A DNA stretch of 64,000 nucleotides from positions 18,598,898 to 18,662,897 of the forward strand of contig NC_092577.1 in the NCBI RefSeq assembly GCF_037975245.1, given 5' to 3'. The stretch comes from Apostichopus japonicus (taxonomy: Eukaryota > Echinodermata > Holothuroidea > Aspidochirotida > Stichopodidae). Made by a program: the position numbers and the translations under genes. Under the pieces are notes generated by a model that was not told the DNA's origin, did no database searches, and was given only the letters and a program-made list of their open reading frames with translations. Shown here piece after piece: positions 54,116 to 64,000 of this stretch (positions are counted from its first letter, which is position 1; each line of letters opens with the position of its first letter).

Positions 54116-54776
54116 CAAAGCTGTTTCAACAAGAATAAAGCAAAATCAGTACATTATATGTTGACTTTGCAACCTGATTGATATGAGAAAACATGTTTTT
54201 ACAAACGGAACGTTTCACCCTCCCTGCCGTACCCCCCCCCCCCCGGCCACCACTTATTTGGTAATACAGGGGACACCAATTTGTTATTTTTTATACCAGG
54301 GCATTAATATCAGGGACTTTGGAGAACTTGAACCCTTTGCTCGGAATATCATGATCATTCCGTACCTCGCATTGTTGGCCTTTACATCTCATTATGAGCT
54401 AGAGTTTCGTTAAATACACATGTAATTAAACAATACTACGACTACGACTGAAGAGTATTTCTCTTCAGGGAAAACTCAGTATAACAACCAAATATTCTTA
54501 CAAAAAGTATCACAGGGGAGAGATACAGTATATGCAATAATTGGACGTACTGGTGATAAATCTTGACTGGTGCTTAAATATGTAAAATACTACCAAAAGG
54601 ATGAGCCAAAATATATGACCATATTGGTAAGCATGCATTTGCATATCCTAACAATTAAACTGCACAAATTGATATTTCAATTGCATGAAGTGAATCCATG
54701 GCTGTAACTGACGTGAGGAACATAGTAGATTCTGCAATACAAGAAAATTATGAAGAGTGTAACAATGTAAGGGTAA

Positions 54777-54846
54777 CAGTTTAATATATCTGCAGAAATA
54801 AAAGCCATGTATACATGGCTTTTATTTCTGCAGATATATTAAACTG
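54777..54846. repeat. Perfect 70-bp palindrome
   Basis: 54777-54811 is followed without spacer by its exact reverse complement (54812-54846), centred on GCCATGTA|TACATGGC; symmetry ends at both outer edges. I checked each of the 35 pairs. Confidence 0.95.
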
Positions 54847-55528
54847 CCGAAGGATACAGCTATAACGAAAGGTTATTCCTCCTGTTCAGAGCCAAACTGA
54901 ACGTGGAAGTGGCGTTGTTGTCTTGCCTTACGTCCCCCCCCCCCCCTCTCTATCAGAGGCTCCTTTAATTTGACAAATTCCCTTTGTATTTCCACTGCAG
55001 TGGAGTTGGAAGTTGGTTGGTTCTTCCTTATAGCTTCTACAGTTAAAAAAAAGAAGAAAGTCAAAAGAAACCTTTTAGTTCCTTACATTGAAAGAACATG
55101 CAGGTAAGTTCTTCATAATAATACATCGTGTGTGTATATTTTAGAGAAAAGGGAATTTCGTCCTTTTAATATGAACTCCAACCATATAAACCAGCAAATT
55201 CCAGGTAGTTTTCCTGAGTGTGTGAGCCACGAGTTTCGCTCCCCATGTTGCAGCTCCCACGTACCGGAGCACGTTCGTCAGTTCATTTGCGGGCTTTAGG
55301 GTATTCTGTATTGGCCCCAAATTATAGCATATGCTATAATGTTAGTATTGAAGGTGAAGCACATATGAATTAAGTCTCTGCCGAAGATATCTTGGTATAC
55401 AATTATCAACTAATAGCCTTATCTAATATGCATATCATAATAGGCCTAAGTGCTTGTCTACTGATTTTTTCTTGGCCGTGGATCTGTCCGTTATCAATCG
55501 AAAGCGATGCCGGGACGTTCTCGTTACA
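54847..55528. other. No gene seen
   Basis: Non-coding, with a 13-base C run at 54936. AATTATAGCATATGCTATAAT (55319-55339) is a palindromic word with a relative at 33308. Confidence 0.45.
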
Positions 55529-58500
55529 CTAAAGCAAATAGATACGGGAAAATAGCTTTGCAAAAAGTAAGGCGTACATAATGTAAAGTAAGCAAATATT
55601 CAATAAATTGTACGAAGTTTCTAAAACTTTTCGAAGGAACAGGTCCTTAAACGCCAACTTCTCCCCTTGTCCTGTCCAATTGATGCACATGGCTACATTA
55701 TTTTGGATCAATTCCTGCAGCATCCTCCTTACTGCTACGGACAAGATCTGCCCACCTACTGACGACAGTGTCAAAATCTGGAAGAAAACAGTTGTGAATC
55801 TTTCAGTCTTCATGGAAGCCAGAATTTTCTGAGGACTGCGTTATGCTCCAACTAGCTTCAACTTGACGTTTTTTTCCAGCATGCTTATTTTACACCAGAA
55901 ACGTGCACGAGACAGTGAGTGACACAATCTACTATAAATCAATAGCTTATTCCACATCCTGTATTCGTGTGAAATAATATTGCTCCAAATTATATCGTGA
56001 ACTGTCCAACTTTGAATACCTGTTGTAAAAAAATAATGTCTATACGTACAACGACAACAACTACTTCTATGACTTCGCAAAAACAATGCAAGAAGTCATG
56101 CCGTTACTATCGAGTAACGATTACTTTACTGTGCAGGCACTACAATTTTCAAGGTTCTACCATTGATAAGGTATGTATTACTGTAGTATAGGTTTTTCAA
56201 TAGTATAGTACGTGGAAGGTTCGGTAAATGACTAGGCTAATGTAGCTCAATTGAAAAGGTTAACTAAATCAGACCTGTGAACCTGTTTGACCCCAAAATA
56301 GGGAGAATAACATTTTTCATGGGCAAAAAATAGGGAGCACAAGGGGAAAATCGGGAGGTTGGTCATTTTCAACTGAAATGATATAAATACTCCTAAATAA
56401 GTATAGGCCCCTAGTCTACTTATGCAATACAGTGAGAGAATCTTCCAATCAGTGTTTCTTGTTGTAGTTTACAGCAGCTGACTTCGCTTTCTACAGGGTT
56501 TCTTTAGTAGGCTTCCATTTGAAACAGGGAACAGTGGACTCTGGGTACTGTAACTTCATGGCTAGTATGCTAGATAGAGTCCCATCAAGCTTGAGACTTA
56601 ACCGATTGTCTGTCTTGTTCTTGTTCAGCGTTACTGTGGGAATTACTAAGCATAGGACTAATTGTTGGCTATTTTCAGAAATGTCGCAAGTGATGAAACA
56701 TTAAAAAACCAGGAGAATAGAATATGAAACCGGGAGATGCGGGTAAAGACCGGAAGTCTCCCGGTAAAACCGGGAGAGTTGACGAGTCTGCTAAATACTT
56801 CATAATTGACGCACCCTCGTTATTTGCTAAGCTATTTTAGTAAGTGGTGAGTTCTTCTTTCATACAGTACAACCTATTTATCTATATATAGTGTATGTGT
56901 TTTTCCTTCTTACATAGGACAAAGTATGGGCAATTACCAAACGTTTCTCCACATTAACATCAGTCCGGGCAAGTTCAGCCAGAGCTGTCAGAAGTGGAAC
57001 AGATGAAAGGGGCAAGTTTACATCATGTGGCAGTTCCTCCAAATCCAAATGGGAGGTCTTAAGGGATTGAATTAAATGGGAATTTGCAACTGTTTGGCGC
57101 TTCAGGTCCCTTACTTCAGCTTTTATTTCTGCCAAAATCATAAGGATCTTCTTCTGAGTTGCTGTTAAGAGACAAAATCAGAGAAAGTTTCGTAAAAGCA
57201 ACATCAGATGTTAAAAGTAGTCACTTTGAAGTCGAAGTGCAATGTGATAATAGCAGACTGGTACTGTATATACATTGCATTCCCTGGCACAGAAGCACAG
57301 TAATTAAGAAAAAGAGAGAAATATTTAGCCTTAGTAAACAGTAACTGGAGTAATAGTTTGCACGGTTGCCACATTACCAGTCACCAGTGCATGGTCAGCA
57401 GGTCAAAGAAATGTGCATTATAGCAGTACTTGAACCTTTACAAATGCAGATCATGTACAATGCTTTCTTTAAATTTACGGGGTTGACATGGGAGATATGT
57501 TCCGACTGGACCCTGCTAGTGACTGGGTAGACCCGGTAGAGTGCCTTGCACTTATTGGTGATACGACAGCATCAGGAAAATTTTGCCTCTGTGATTGAGG
57601 ATTTATATTGGAGGTCAATGGCGTTGTGAGGGGAACCAATGGCTGAATCGGTGGAGGCAGGGTGAAGTTCTCAGCTTCTTCTTCTGTGTCGTCAGAGGAA
57701 GACACATACCGGCGATTTTGCCCATGAGTATGAAAAGGAAATATACATTGAGTAAGTACATCACAGAAATTGCCTTTACCATAACATCCATGTTCAGAGT
57801 ATTGTGTCTGATTTGAACATATGGGATTTTTATGTCCGATATGATTTAAGCTGATTATAGGTCAATATAATATGGAGCTACAGTTCATAAAATATTACTG
57901 AACTTTCTGAGTTTCATACTTGTTAAGTCAGTAAGGATGGCACTTTTGGTTTAAGTTCTTCGAGTGAGACTGTCAGCATCTCTATAAGAAAGATCAATGA
58001 TGGTAATTTTGGGATGTACAGTATAACCTGCATTTATTATTGTAGCAGTTTTGCTTGGTATATTTAAATCGAACATTAGCATATTTATATATTGGACACT
58101 TACAACTTTCTGCGTTTTGATGGCTTCTCATCTTCATTTTCAGTAGCTAAGTCTGAAGTCTCCTCAGCCCTTGTCAATAATATCATTGCCCGTGCATAGG
58201 AACCTGAAGAAATGAAACAATTGAAAAAAATCTTGATAGTGGGCATTTGTGATGAACTAGTAAACTACTGTACACTATACAGTGGTATGGTCCTATCTGT
58301 AAATGAAAGGTTTTAATCTCGTACAGAACACACATGTACAGAACGATACACTTTTCTCAGTTTCAACATTTACGTCGTGGAGATGTACAACACTATACAG
58401 TGAGATACTGTGGTCTTTGTAGCACCTTGATCCATCAAAGTAACCACAAAGCATAATGTTAATGAAAGAAACATTGTTATTGCAATCATTTTACACTTTC

Positions 58501-58716
58501 ATTTGAATGAATTGTGTTGACAGAACCCGAATGGTATGTCTCGTCCAAGATGCTTGCGGGGCTTCCACTGACTTGACTGCCTTCTCAAACCTTGTGGAAG
58601 ATTTATATGGTGGCCAGAAGCATTCTCTTTCGCCAGTTCTCCATTGCGATGGAATGACTCCTACACCGTCTTCACCAGCAAAGGCAACAACCAAGAAAGT
58701 TTGAGTATCAGACATG
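55529..58716 (-). CDS. DUF4806-type partner gene of a CACTA-like transposon, spliced
   Basis: Exons on the minus strand: 58716-58497 (ATG at 58715), 58203-58104, about 57705-57482, 57153-56938 and 55777-55529. Exon one encodes F-L-V-V-A-F and C-F-W-P-P-Y-K-S-S-T-R-F-E-K-A-V, a block found at the start of a protein family that accompanies metazoan CACTA-like transposases. Exon two gives A-E-E-T-S-D-L-A-T and a basic run. Exons four and five join in phase to complete a DUF4806 domain: L-P-L-S-S ... L-S-S-V-G-G-Q and C-I-N-W-T-G-Q-G-E-K. Exons four and five have consensus splice sites (CTCAG|AAG, TTTG|GTAATT, TTCCAG|ATT). The junctions one-two, two-three and three-four are one base out or lack a clean acceptor, so this copy may be damaged or misassembled. 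Molecular role is unknown; binding to DNA or to the transposase is a guess. Confidence 0.7.
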
Positions 58717-58731
58717 CTGAAAGACAGTAAT
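58716..58731 (-). promoter_or_regulatory. Splice acceptor between transposase and DUF4806 gene
   Basis: On the minus strand ATTACTGTCTTTCAG ends one base before the DUF4806 ATG. The transposase stop lies only 55 bases upstream of that ATG. Confidence 0.6.
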
Positions 58732-58769
58732 GATGATAATGAATAGCCATGATCAGGTACGGTACAAAT

Positions 58770-60690
58770 TCAAAAATGGAGGAGTGGCACTACCACAAAG
58801 CTTTTCTTCCGAGGAATAAGGACATATTTTTCCAGGATACTTGAGATTGGAGCATACTCTAGTTTCCCACTGAGTAATTTCATCTTGAATATGCCAAGTT
58901 TGGTGCAATCCAGTGGATATGTGAAAAAAATTTCTTTGTGACAAAACTTTTCATATAAGATGAACTTGCTGCCATCGCTGACAAAGAAGTTTCTGGCAAG
59001 AACAATTTCTTCACCAATTTTAACACAGTTGTCCCCCATAGATATTTTGATAGTGCAATCTGGAAGGTTGAGTACTTTGTATTGTGAGGAAGTTACCATG
59101 GTCTCAGGAATCTGTCCACCATTGTGGGGCTGCTCAAAAAGTTCTTTGCTTTTAGTAGGAAATGCTACATGGTTTTCAGAAAGACGTCGAATAACTTGTT
59201 GTAAGGGGTAATTTGCATTCCTAACCATTCGTTTTATCTGTCCCAAATAACTTTCGAAAGGGAAACAGGATACATTGTCCAATGCACCATATTGTTGTAC
59301 ATCCTCTTTCAAATGCACAAGTCCATGTACATTGTATGTAATCATGTCATTGCCATAGAGAGTTGCATAGTGCTTGATGAAAGTAACAATTAACTGGTGA
59401 CCAAGCTCAGAGTAACTGCTACAGTTGATTGGACTCAAATATATAAACATAGCAACAGATAAAAGCATGAAATTTTCATAAAATGGCTTTGGAATCATTC
59501 TGTAAAGAACTGGACCGGTGTACAAAAGAAATTGCCGAAGCTCTGTGGCTTTCCACCGTTCAAACTCATTGAGAGATCCGAGGTTGGCGAGCAAATTCAC
59601 GTGGTAGAGCAGCATTCAACGATTGCAATTTTGCAGAAATTTCTCTCATAAGTTGAGGGAAGTTGTCTTTAGTGGACCTTTCAACCAAAGCTTGACCAGT
59701 CTGCGTGTCACTCCCAAACATACTAGGTGCATGTAGTCTAGAGGGAAGTTAGATACCATACCCAATGAAAGTTGGGATAGTGGAGTTTCCCCTAGATGAT
59801 GATTTTCATCTAGCATATTTCTAAATGACTGGTCAGTGCGATGATCTGCTTCTGTTTCTGGGAAAGTTACTTTGTTGATGTACACGCCTCTCTGAACACA
59901 TCTTTCACAGCCGGAGTAGCCACTATCACCCTTGATGTTTTTGACCATGGCTCTTGCAGGGGCATCACATATGATTTGCTGTCATAAACACTGTAAGCTT
60001 TTCTCCCTGAACTTGAATAACATTTTGCTCAACATTTTTGTAGTCTGCTACAAATTCATTCAAAAATTCCAAATCAGTTGGTTTCCTTTTCCCATAGTAC
60101 AAGCCAATCACAAAAGGACACTTTCTCTCACATGTAGTGATCATACCTAATATGGGCCAAAACTGCGAGTTTGAGCTTGAGTTTGAGAATAGAGGTAAAC
60201 CATCAATGTTTACATGCATCGTTATTGTTTTGTATTTACTACTTAGGGACTTTTGTCTTGAGTTCAGAATAGAGGTAATTCCATTCTCAATCCCAACATG
60301 GTAATATTCACCCCCTCAGACAATTGTTGTGTCCACTTTGGTTTGCGTGCCTGGTAAAGTTCTAGGATCTTTTGGAAGGTCAGGATGGTCATTTTGAAGA
60401 ATGACAAGGAGCTCAGAGAGTGAAGCATGAGAAATATTATACTTTGAGGCCCATTGCCCAACCTCAATTTTCAGTGTGCAATTTATTTCATCACTTCCAT
60501 CAATTTCATCATCTGAGTCAGAATATAGTTCATCAACATCTGAGTGAAAGGTCTGGAACAAATCACTGTCAACACCATCAGCAACACCATTTTCAGACAA
60601 CTGTTTCAGTTGGTGCAACTGCTGCAGTTGGCTCCTTTTTTCCTTGATTTTTCTTCTCTTGGTGCGATATGATTGTGGACCATGATCCAT
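58770..60690 (-). pseudogene. CACTA-like (tnp2-type) transposase
   Basis: From an ATG at 60690: an acidic, Ser/Asp-rich N-terminus, W-A-S-K-Y-N-I-S-H, then N-I-D-G-L-P-L-F and Q-F-W-P-I-L-G (about 60160-60215), C-P-F-V-I-G-L-Y-Y-G, G-C-E-R-C-V-Q-R-G (about 59900), L-D-Y-M-H-L-V-C-L-G-V-T-R-R (about 59690-59735), L-N-E-F-E-R-W-K-A-T-E-L-R-Q-F-L-L-Y (about 59520-59580) and Y-N-V-H-G-L-V-H-L (about 59310). This is the order in metazoan tnp2/CACTA-like transposases, with acidic residues in N-I-D-G and L-D-Y-M-H as likely catalytic ones (inference). The frames change near 60310, 60225, 59960, 59640 and 59595, so no complete protein is encoded here. The last frame (59615-58770) is intact. Confidence 0.8.
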
Positions 60691-62632
60691 GATGAGCTAT
60701 CAGGGAGATAAACCAAGTTTGGAACAGTTACAGTACATACAGTATAGATTAGGTGGTGAATGTTTAGTTTAGTAGAAAAAAGGATCAGGAAGGACAATTA
60801 AGTCCCCATCAAGGACCCTATTGGAGAGAAGGAACCGATACACAAAAAGGGACACCTGATTACAATGCTTAAAATGCTTGTGTGAAGTTGTTTCAAAAAT
60901 TTGCCTTGTTTCTGTATTACTTGTTGAAAACCAAATCCCAATTGCAAATTGTTCACCAGTATCCTTCAGTCTATTAGATAAGTAATAAGTGTAATGCATC
61001 ATATATGTATTTATACCATGTCCATTTTAAATAAGCCTTTCACTATTTTAGCTTCTTTATCTTATGGTTTCGAATGTTAAAATGTATATTTAGTAACAGA
61101 AATTCAGTTAGCATTTGTTGATTGCGAAATTATTCGTTAAATAAAGGGGAGTTTTAACTTTACAACCTTTGCAAGCAATACTGTTTCTATGAATGTTATT
61201 TTTCAAGGTGTGAGTGCAGGAGGGAACTTTTCACATTAAGGCAAGTCCCATTCCACAGTCAAGGGTGGCTGAAAGCGGCTACAAATTACAATCCTTAAAC
61301 GGGAAAGTCCTACTTCTAGAAGGAAAAAAAGGTGTATGCCTTTTAGGCAATTTGTCCCAATTCTTTTTTAAAAAAATGAACTGTGCTCAGTTGGTTGCCT
61401 AGATTTTTTCATATATATATATCTGCATGTTTGGTGAAACACTTCAAGGTAGAACATTACTACAGTTTAAGCATATTCACTTGTGTTGAACTGTTTACAG
61501 TCAGTTCACGTACTGAGCCCAATAAGTAAAAATATTTTGGCCATATTTGACCATATTTTGGACTATAGCATAACTCGTTTCAACATAGATTACGAATCCA
61601 ATGGTTCGTTTGACAGAAATGTAGCCGAAATATCGAAGCGTGCTCTGGTCAGTTTCATTTCTTTACAAAGCAGATCGCATTGTGCACGTCCCTTGCGTGC
61701 ATCTCCCACATTGACGTACTTCAGTGTTGTGCTGGTACTGCGTTAGGCCAGTTTAAAGGTTATTTTTTACCGAGAACAGTAGTGAATTTTGCATAATCTG
61801 TGATACATTCAAACATGCGAGTACGCATTTCGGTTTGACATAGATTAGGCGTACTGAAAGGATACAGTCTACATACGTTGTGTGTCGCATGTAGTAACTT
61901 TCCTGCTTAAATCAGCGAGTCAAGCTGAATTATTGTTGGTCACGTTGGGCCTCTAAAGTCTGGCTAGGCTTTCGTACGCGATCAGATTTATGTTTAGATT
62001 TATGTTACACAGTTAGTAGGCCTAACGTGTCTAAGCTAGAGACAAACACACAGTTTAGGCTTTATATCAATGGGTTATTAATAGGCCGCATTTTCAGTGG
62101 TATACAGCTATTCACGACGAGTATGTACCATACCCTGTCGAGAACTTTGACATGAATTTTAGCGTAGGCTTTAGACTAGGTAAGGGCACTTTTAATCGAT
62201 CCTGTGTAGGCTATTTAATAATATGTGGTAGGTCTAGCAGCAAGTACAGTAGGCCTAGTTGTTGTACTAGTCCTATTATTCTAGCCTTTGTAGTTCAAAG
62301 GCTATAGAATAGAACTAGTATTACCACTGTAGTCCTATGTACAATACTTGCAAAAGTTGTATAATATTATTCAAAAGTTATATAAAGCTGGGGTTGGAGA
62401 AACCCAACTCTACTTTGAATGGCCTAGAGTTATTGTACAATGCGCTCGATTTGTTTATTAGTTAGTATTATGAGTGTATATTAATTGGTATTACTGTACA
62501 TGGAAAGAATGCTAGGAAGTAACAATCATGTCAGTATCATTATGTAGCCTAGGCAAAATATACAAAGTATTCTTATTGGAAGAGAAACATGAGCCAATAA
62601 TGCTGGGTAGGCCTATAGTACAGTAATACAAA
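60691..62632. other. No gene confirmed; probable end of the CACTA-like element
   Basis: A 77-codon minus-strand frame (60769-61002) may be an extra N-terminal exon but shows no domain. The rest is AT-rich, with no terminal repeat I can identify. Confidence 0.35.
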
Positions 62633-62865
62633 GTGGCTATTCTTACGACTAGTTGTAAGAATAATTTATAAATGCGCAGTTGCTTTAACATGGCTATTTT
62701 TACAATAGGAGTACTATTTTTACAACTAGGAGTAACAATAATTTCCGGTTAGGGTTACCCCTACTACATACGCAGTTGCTTTATTTACTTTACTGTGCTT
62801 GAATTCGCCAATGTCGTAAGAATAGTTTATAAATAAGTGTTACGACTAGTCGTAAGAATAGCCAC
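62633..62865. mobile_element. Small inverted-repeat element (MITE)
   Basis: Ends GTGGCTATTCTTACGACTAG and its reverse complement (62845-62865), 21 bases exact. The right end also contains the 16-base palindrome TTACGACTAGTCGTAA. Subterminal GAATAATTTATAAAT / AATAGTTTATAAAT repeats and two GCAGTTGCTTTA words are inside. No target duplication evident. Confidence 0.65.
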
Positions 62866-63240
62866 GGCCATAGTTATATGTCATTGTTATTAGTATTAAT
62901 GTTATGCAAGGCTGAAATTTGTTCACATACCCAATCATGTCTATGCAGTAGGTAGGCAAGGCCTAGTAATAGGATATTATATTCACCATATGCTGCTTTG
63001 AGTCTGAACATACTTCAAGTTTTTAAGAATTAATTTCTCAGGCTGAAACCTGTTTCATTGCACATGTAAGTTGTAATGCTGTACTGGTACTAATAACTGC
63101 TCAAAATTAAAATGGGCCCTGTACCCCTTACTGGTAGCCCTGGTCCAGGTGTACTCTAGTATAATTATACTGTCATCGGTTAGATGGGGAAGATCTATTT
63201 TCATGCTATTTATGTAGCTATAGGCTATGCCCTAAATGAC
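62866..63240. other. No gene seen
   Basis: Non-coding DNA between the MITE and the terminal Tx1 copy. Confidence 0.5.
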
Positions 63241-64000
63241 TGCTTTTTACGTGACCCGTCGAACGGGATACAAAACGTCACGGCCAAACGGCACTACCAA
63301 ACCACCCCATTCTTACAAACGAAACTCAGGTCAAGCGAGCCCAAAAAAAGTACATACGCCCACCGACCTGTAGAGACAAAACGCCCAACCACCCACTGAA
63401 ACATTCAAAAAACCACAAAAGGACGACCAGCACACAGCGAAACAAAACAGCCTTCCCCAGCACACCACCGTCCAAAAAAGGCAGCCCCAGATAAACGGCG
63501 AAAATCGCCTTCAACTTGAAGGCGAATGTCAGACTTCACCGCCTCCAGGACTGCCTGCCAACTGGCAAATTTCCCCCTAAAAACAACATCACATCTATTC
63601 CTCCAAATAAGTTTTTTTACAACAGAATAAACATAAATAATACGCTGCAACACAGCAACAGAACAAATTGGAGGATCTAATCCATATAAAACAAAGCCCT
63701 GTCCTACCGACCAGGAACGGTCTCCCGTTAAACGGTCGGGCCAGGACTGAAACCACTCCCACAAGTTCAAAACAAAGGGGCAATGCCAAAAAACATGGGC
63801 AGTACTTTCTAAGCTGTCACAGCCGGGCCTCGGGCACAGTCCATCACCCAATCGCCAGTGATACCTTTTCAGATTGGTCACCAAGGCACTGTGTGCAATT
63901 CTCCACGCAAGATCACGGAGCCTGCAACCATTCAGCCTTGAATGCACCGAACGCCATACTTCGACAGGATGACGTCCCTGTACAAAAATTGCATTCAAGG
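63241..64000 (-). mobile_element. Tx1 LINE 3' end, runs off the window
   Basis: Minus-strand copy of the same family as 3299-6420: the tail starts at 63241 (TGCTTTTTACGTGACCCG) and the 3' UTR and C-terminal domain follow at high similarity. The copy continues past 64000, so its 5' extent is unknown. Confidence 0.9.
63405..63998 (-). CDS. Tx1 ORF2 C-terminal zinc-binding domain, partial
   Basis: An uninterrupted 197-residue frame with R-S-V-H-S-R-L-N-G, R-D-L-A-W-R-I-A-H, the zinc pattern C-P-R-P-G-C-D-x6-H-x3-H-C (about 63795-63850), W-R-N-R-C-D-V-V-F-R-G-K-F-A-S-W and an end G-R-W-C-A-G-E-G. The M at the start is only the first Met in the window; the real protein extends beyond 64000. In contrast to the 3460-4058 copy this domain has no frameshift, so this could belong to a younger or even active element. 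Confidence 0.8.
   Translation of the reverse strand: MNAIFVQGRHPVEVWRSVHSRLNGCRLRDLAWRIAHSALVTNLKRYHWRLGDGLCPRPGCDSLESTAHVFWHCPFVLNLWEWFQSWPDRLTGDRSWSVGQGFVLYGLDPPICSVAVLQRIIYVYSVVKKLIWRNRCDVVFRGKFASWQAVLEAVKSDIRLQVEGDFRRLSGAAFFGRWCAGEGCFVSLCAGRPFVVF

Noticed and set aside
60769-61002. 77-codon minus-strand frame upstream of the CACTA-like transposase
   Set aside because: No domain, no splice link to the ATG at 60690. Kept only as a note in the gap description.
1-64000. tRNA or rRNA genes
   Set aside because: I saw only tRNA-complementary primer sites in the LTR elements and no cloverleaf or rRNA-like block by eye; a tRNAscan run would be decisive.

Overview
This window looks like an intergenic or intronic stretch of a metazoan genome that is packed with transposable elements. 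It is AT-rich, has no operons or bacterial-type gene packing, and shows spliced reading frames with consensus GT/AG sites, poly-A signals and many decayed retroelements. The mix of families (Mag-like Ty3/Gypsy elements, Tx1-group L1 LINEs, CR1, L2 and Jockey-type LINEs, a Helentron with a C-terminal endonuclease, a metazoan CACTA-like element with a DUF4806 partner gene, and P/THAP9-like relics) is typical of marine invertebrates. An echinoderm or another invertebrate deuterostome is my best guess, but no host gene proves it.

Layout. 1-3.3 kb: a broken Ty3/Gypsy pol (+). 3.3-6.6 kb: a 5'-truncated Tx1-type LINE (-) with an oppositely oriented copy of its own 3' tail on its far side. 7.27-10.5 kb: another Tx1 tail abutting a Helentron helicase-endonuclease fragment (+). 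11.5-14.7 kb: a small spliced gene (+) for a predicted OB-fold protein with a nuclear-localisation-like motif. 15-23 kb: non-coding DNA with foldback elements, palindromes, dispersed repeats and a 217-bp tandem repeat. 23.3-29.8 kb: a three-level nest, in which a Tx1 3' tail is split by an AT-rich inverted-repeat element, itself split by a 4.85-kb Gypsy element (-) with identical LTRs. 29.8-31 kb: a CR1 3' fragment and an unrecognised coding-like tract. 35.2-37.4 kb: a TIR element with target duplication carrying a nested hAT-type MITE. 37.5-39.2 kb: a Jockey-type LINE relic. 39.4-42 kb: P/THAP9-like transposase relics and a Mutator-type MITE. 44.9-45.8 kb: an L2-type LINE. 45.8-51.6 kb: a third Gypsy element (-) with one LTR. 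53.7-54.1 kb: an isolated Tx1 5' end. 54.8 kb: a perfect 70-bp palindrome. 55.5-60.7 kb: a two-gene CACTA-like element (-). 63.2 kb to the end: another Tx1 copy (-).

Almost every transposon frame carries frameshifts, some at homopolymer runs, even in the Gypsy copy whose LTRs are identical. Either the elements are dead or the assembly holds indel errors. The loci I would look at first are the CACTA-like two-gene locus, where the DUF4806 exon begins 55 bp after the transposase stop and right behind a splice acceptor; the spliced OB-fold gene with a 28-nt microexon that keeps the frame; and the young Gypsy with a small inversion inside its reverse transcriptase. I see no CRISPR array, rRNA or tRNA gene.
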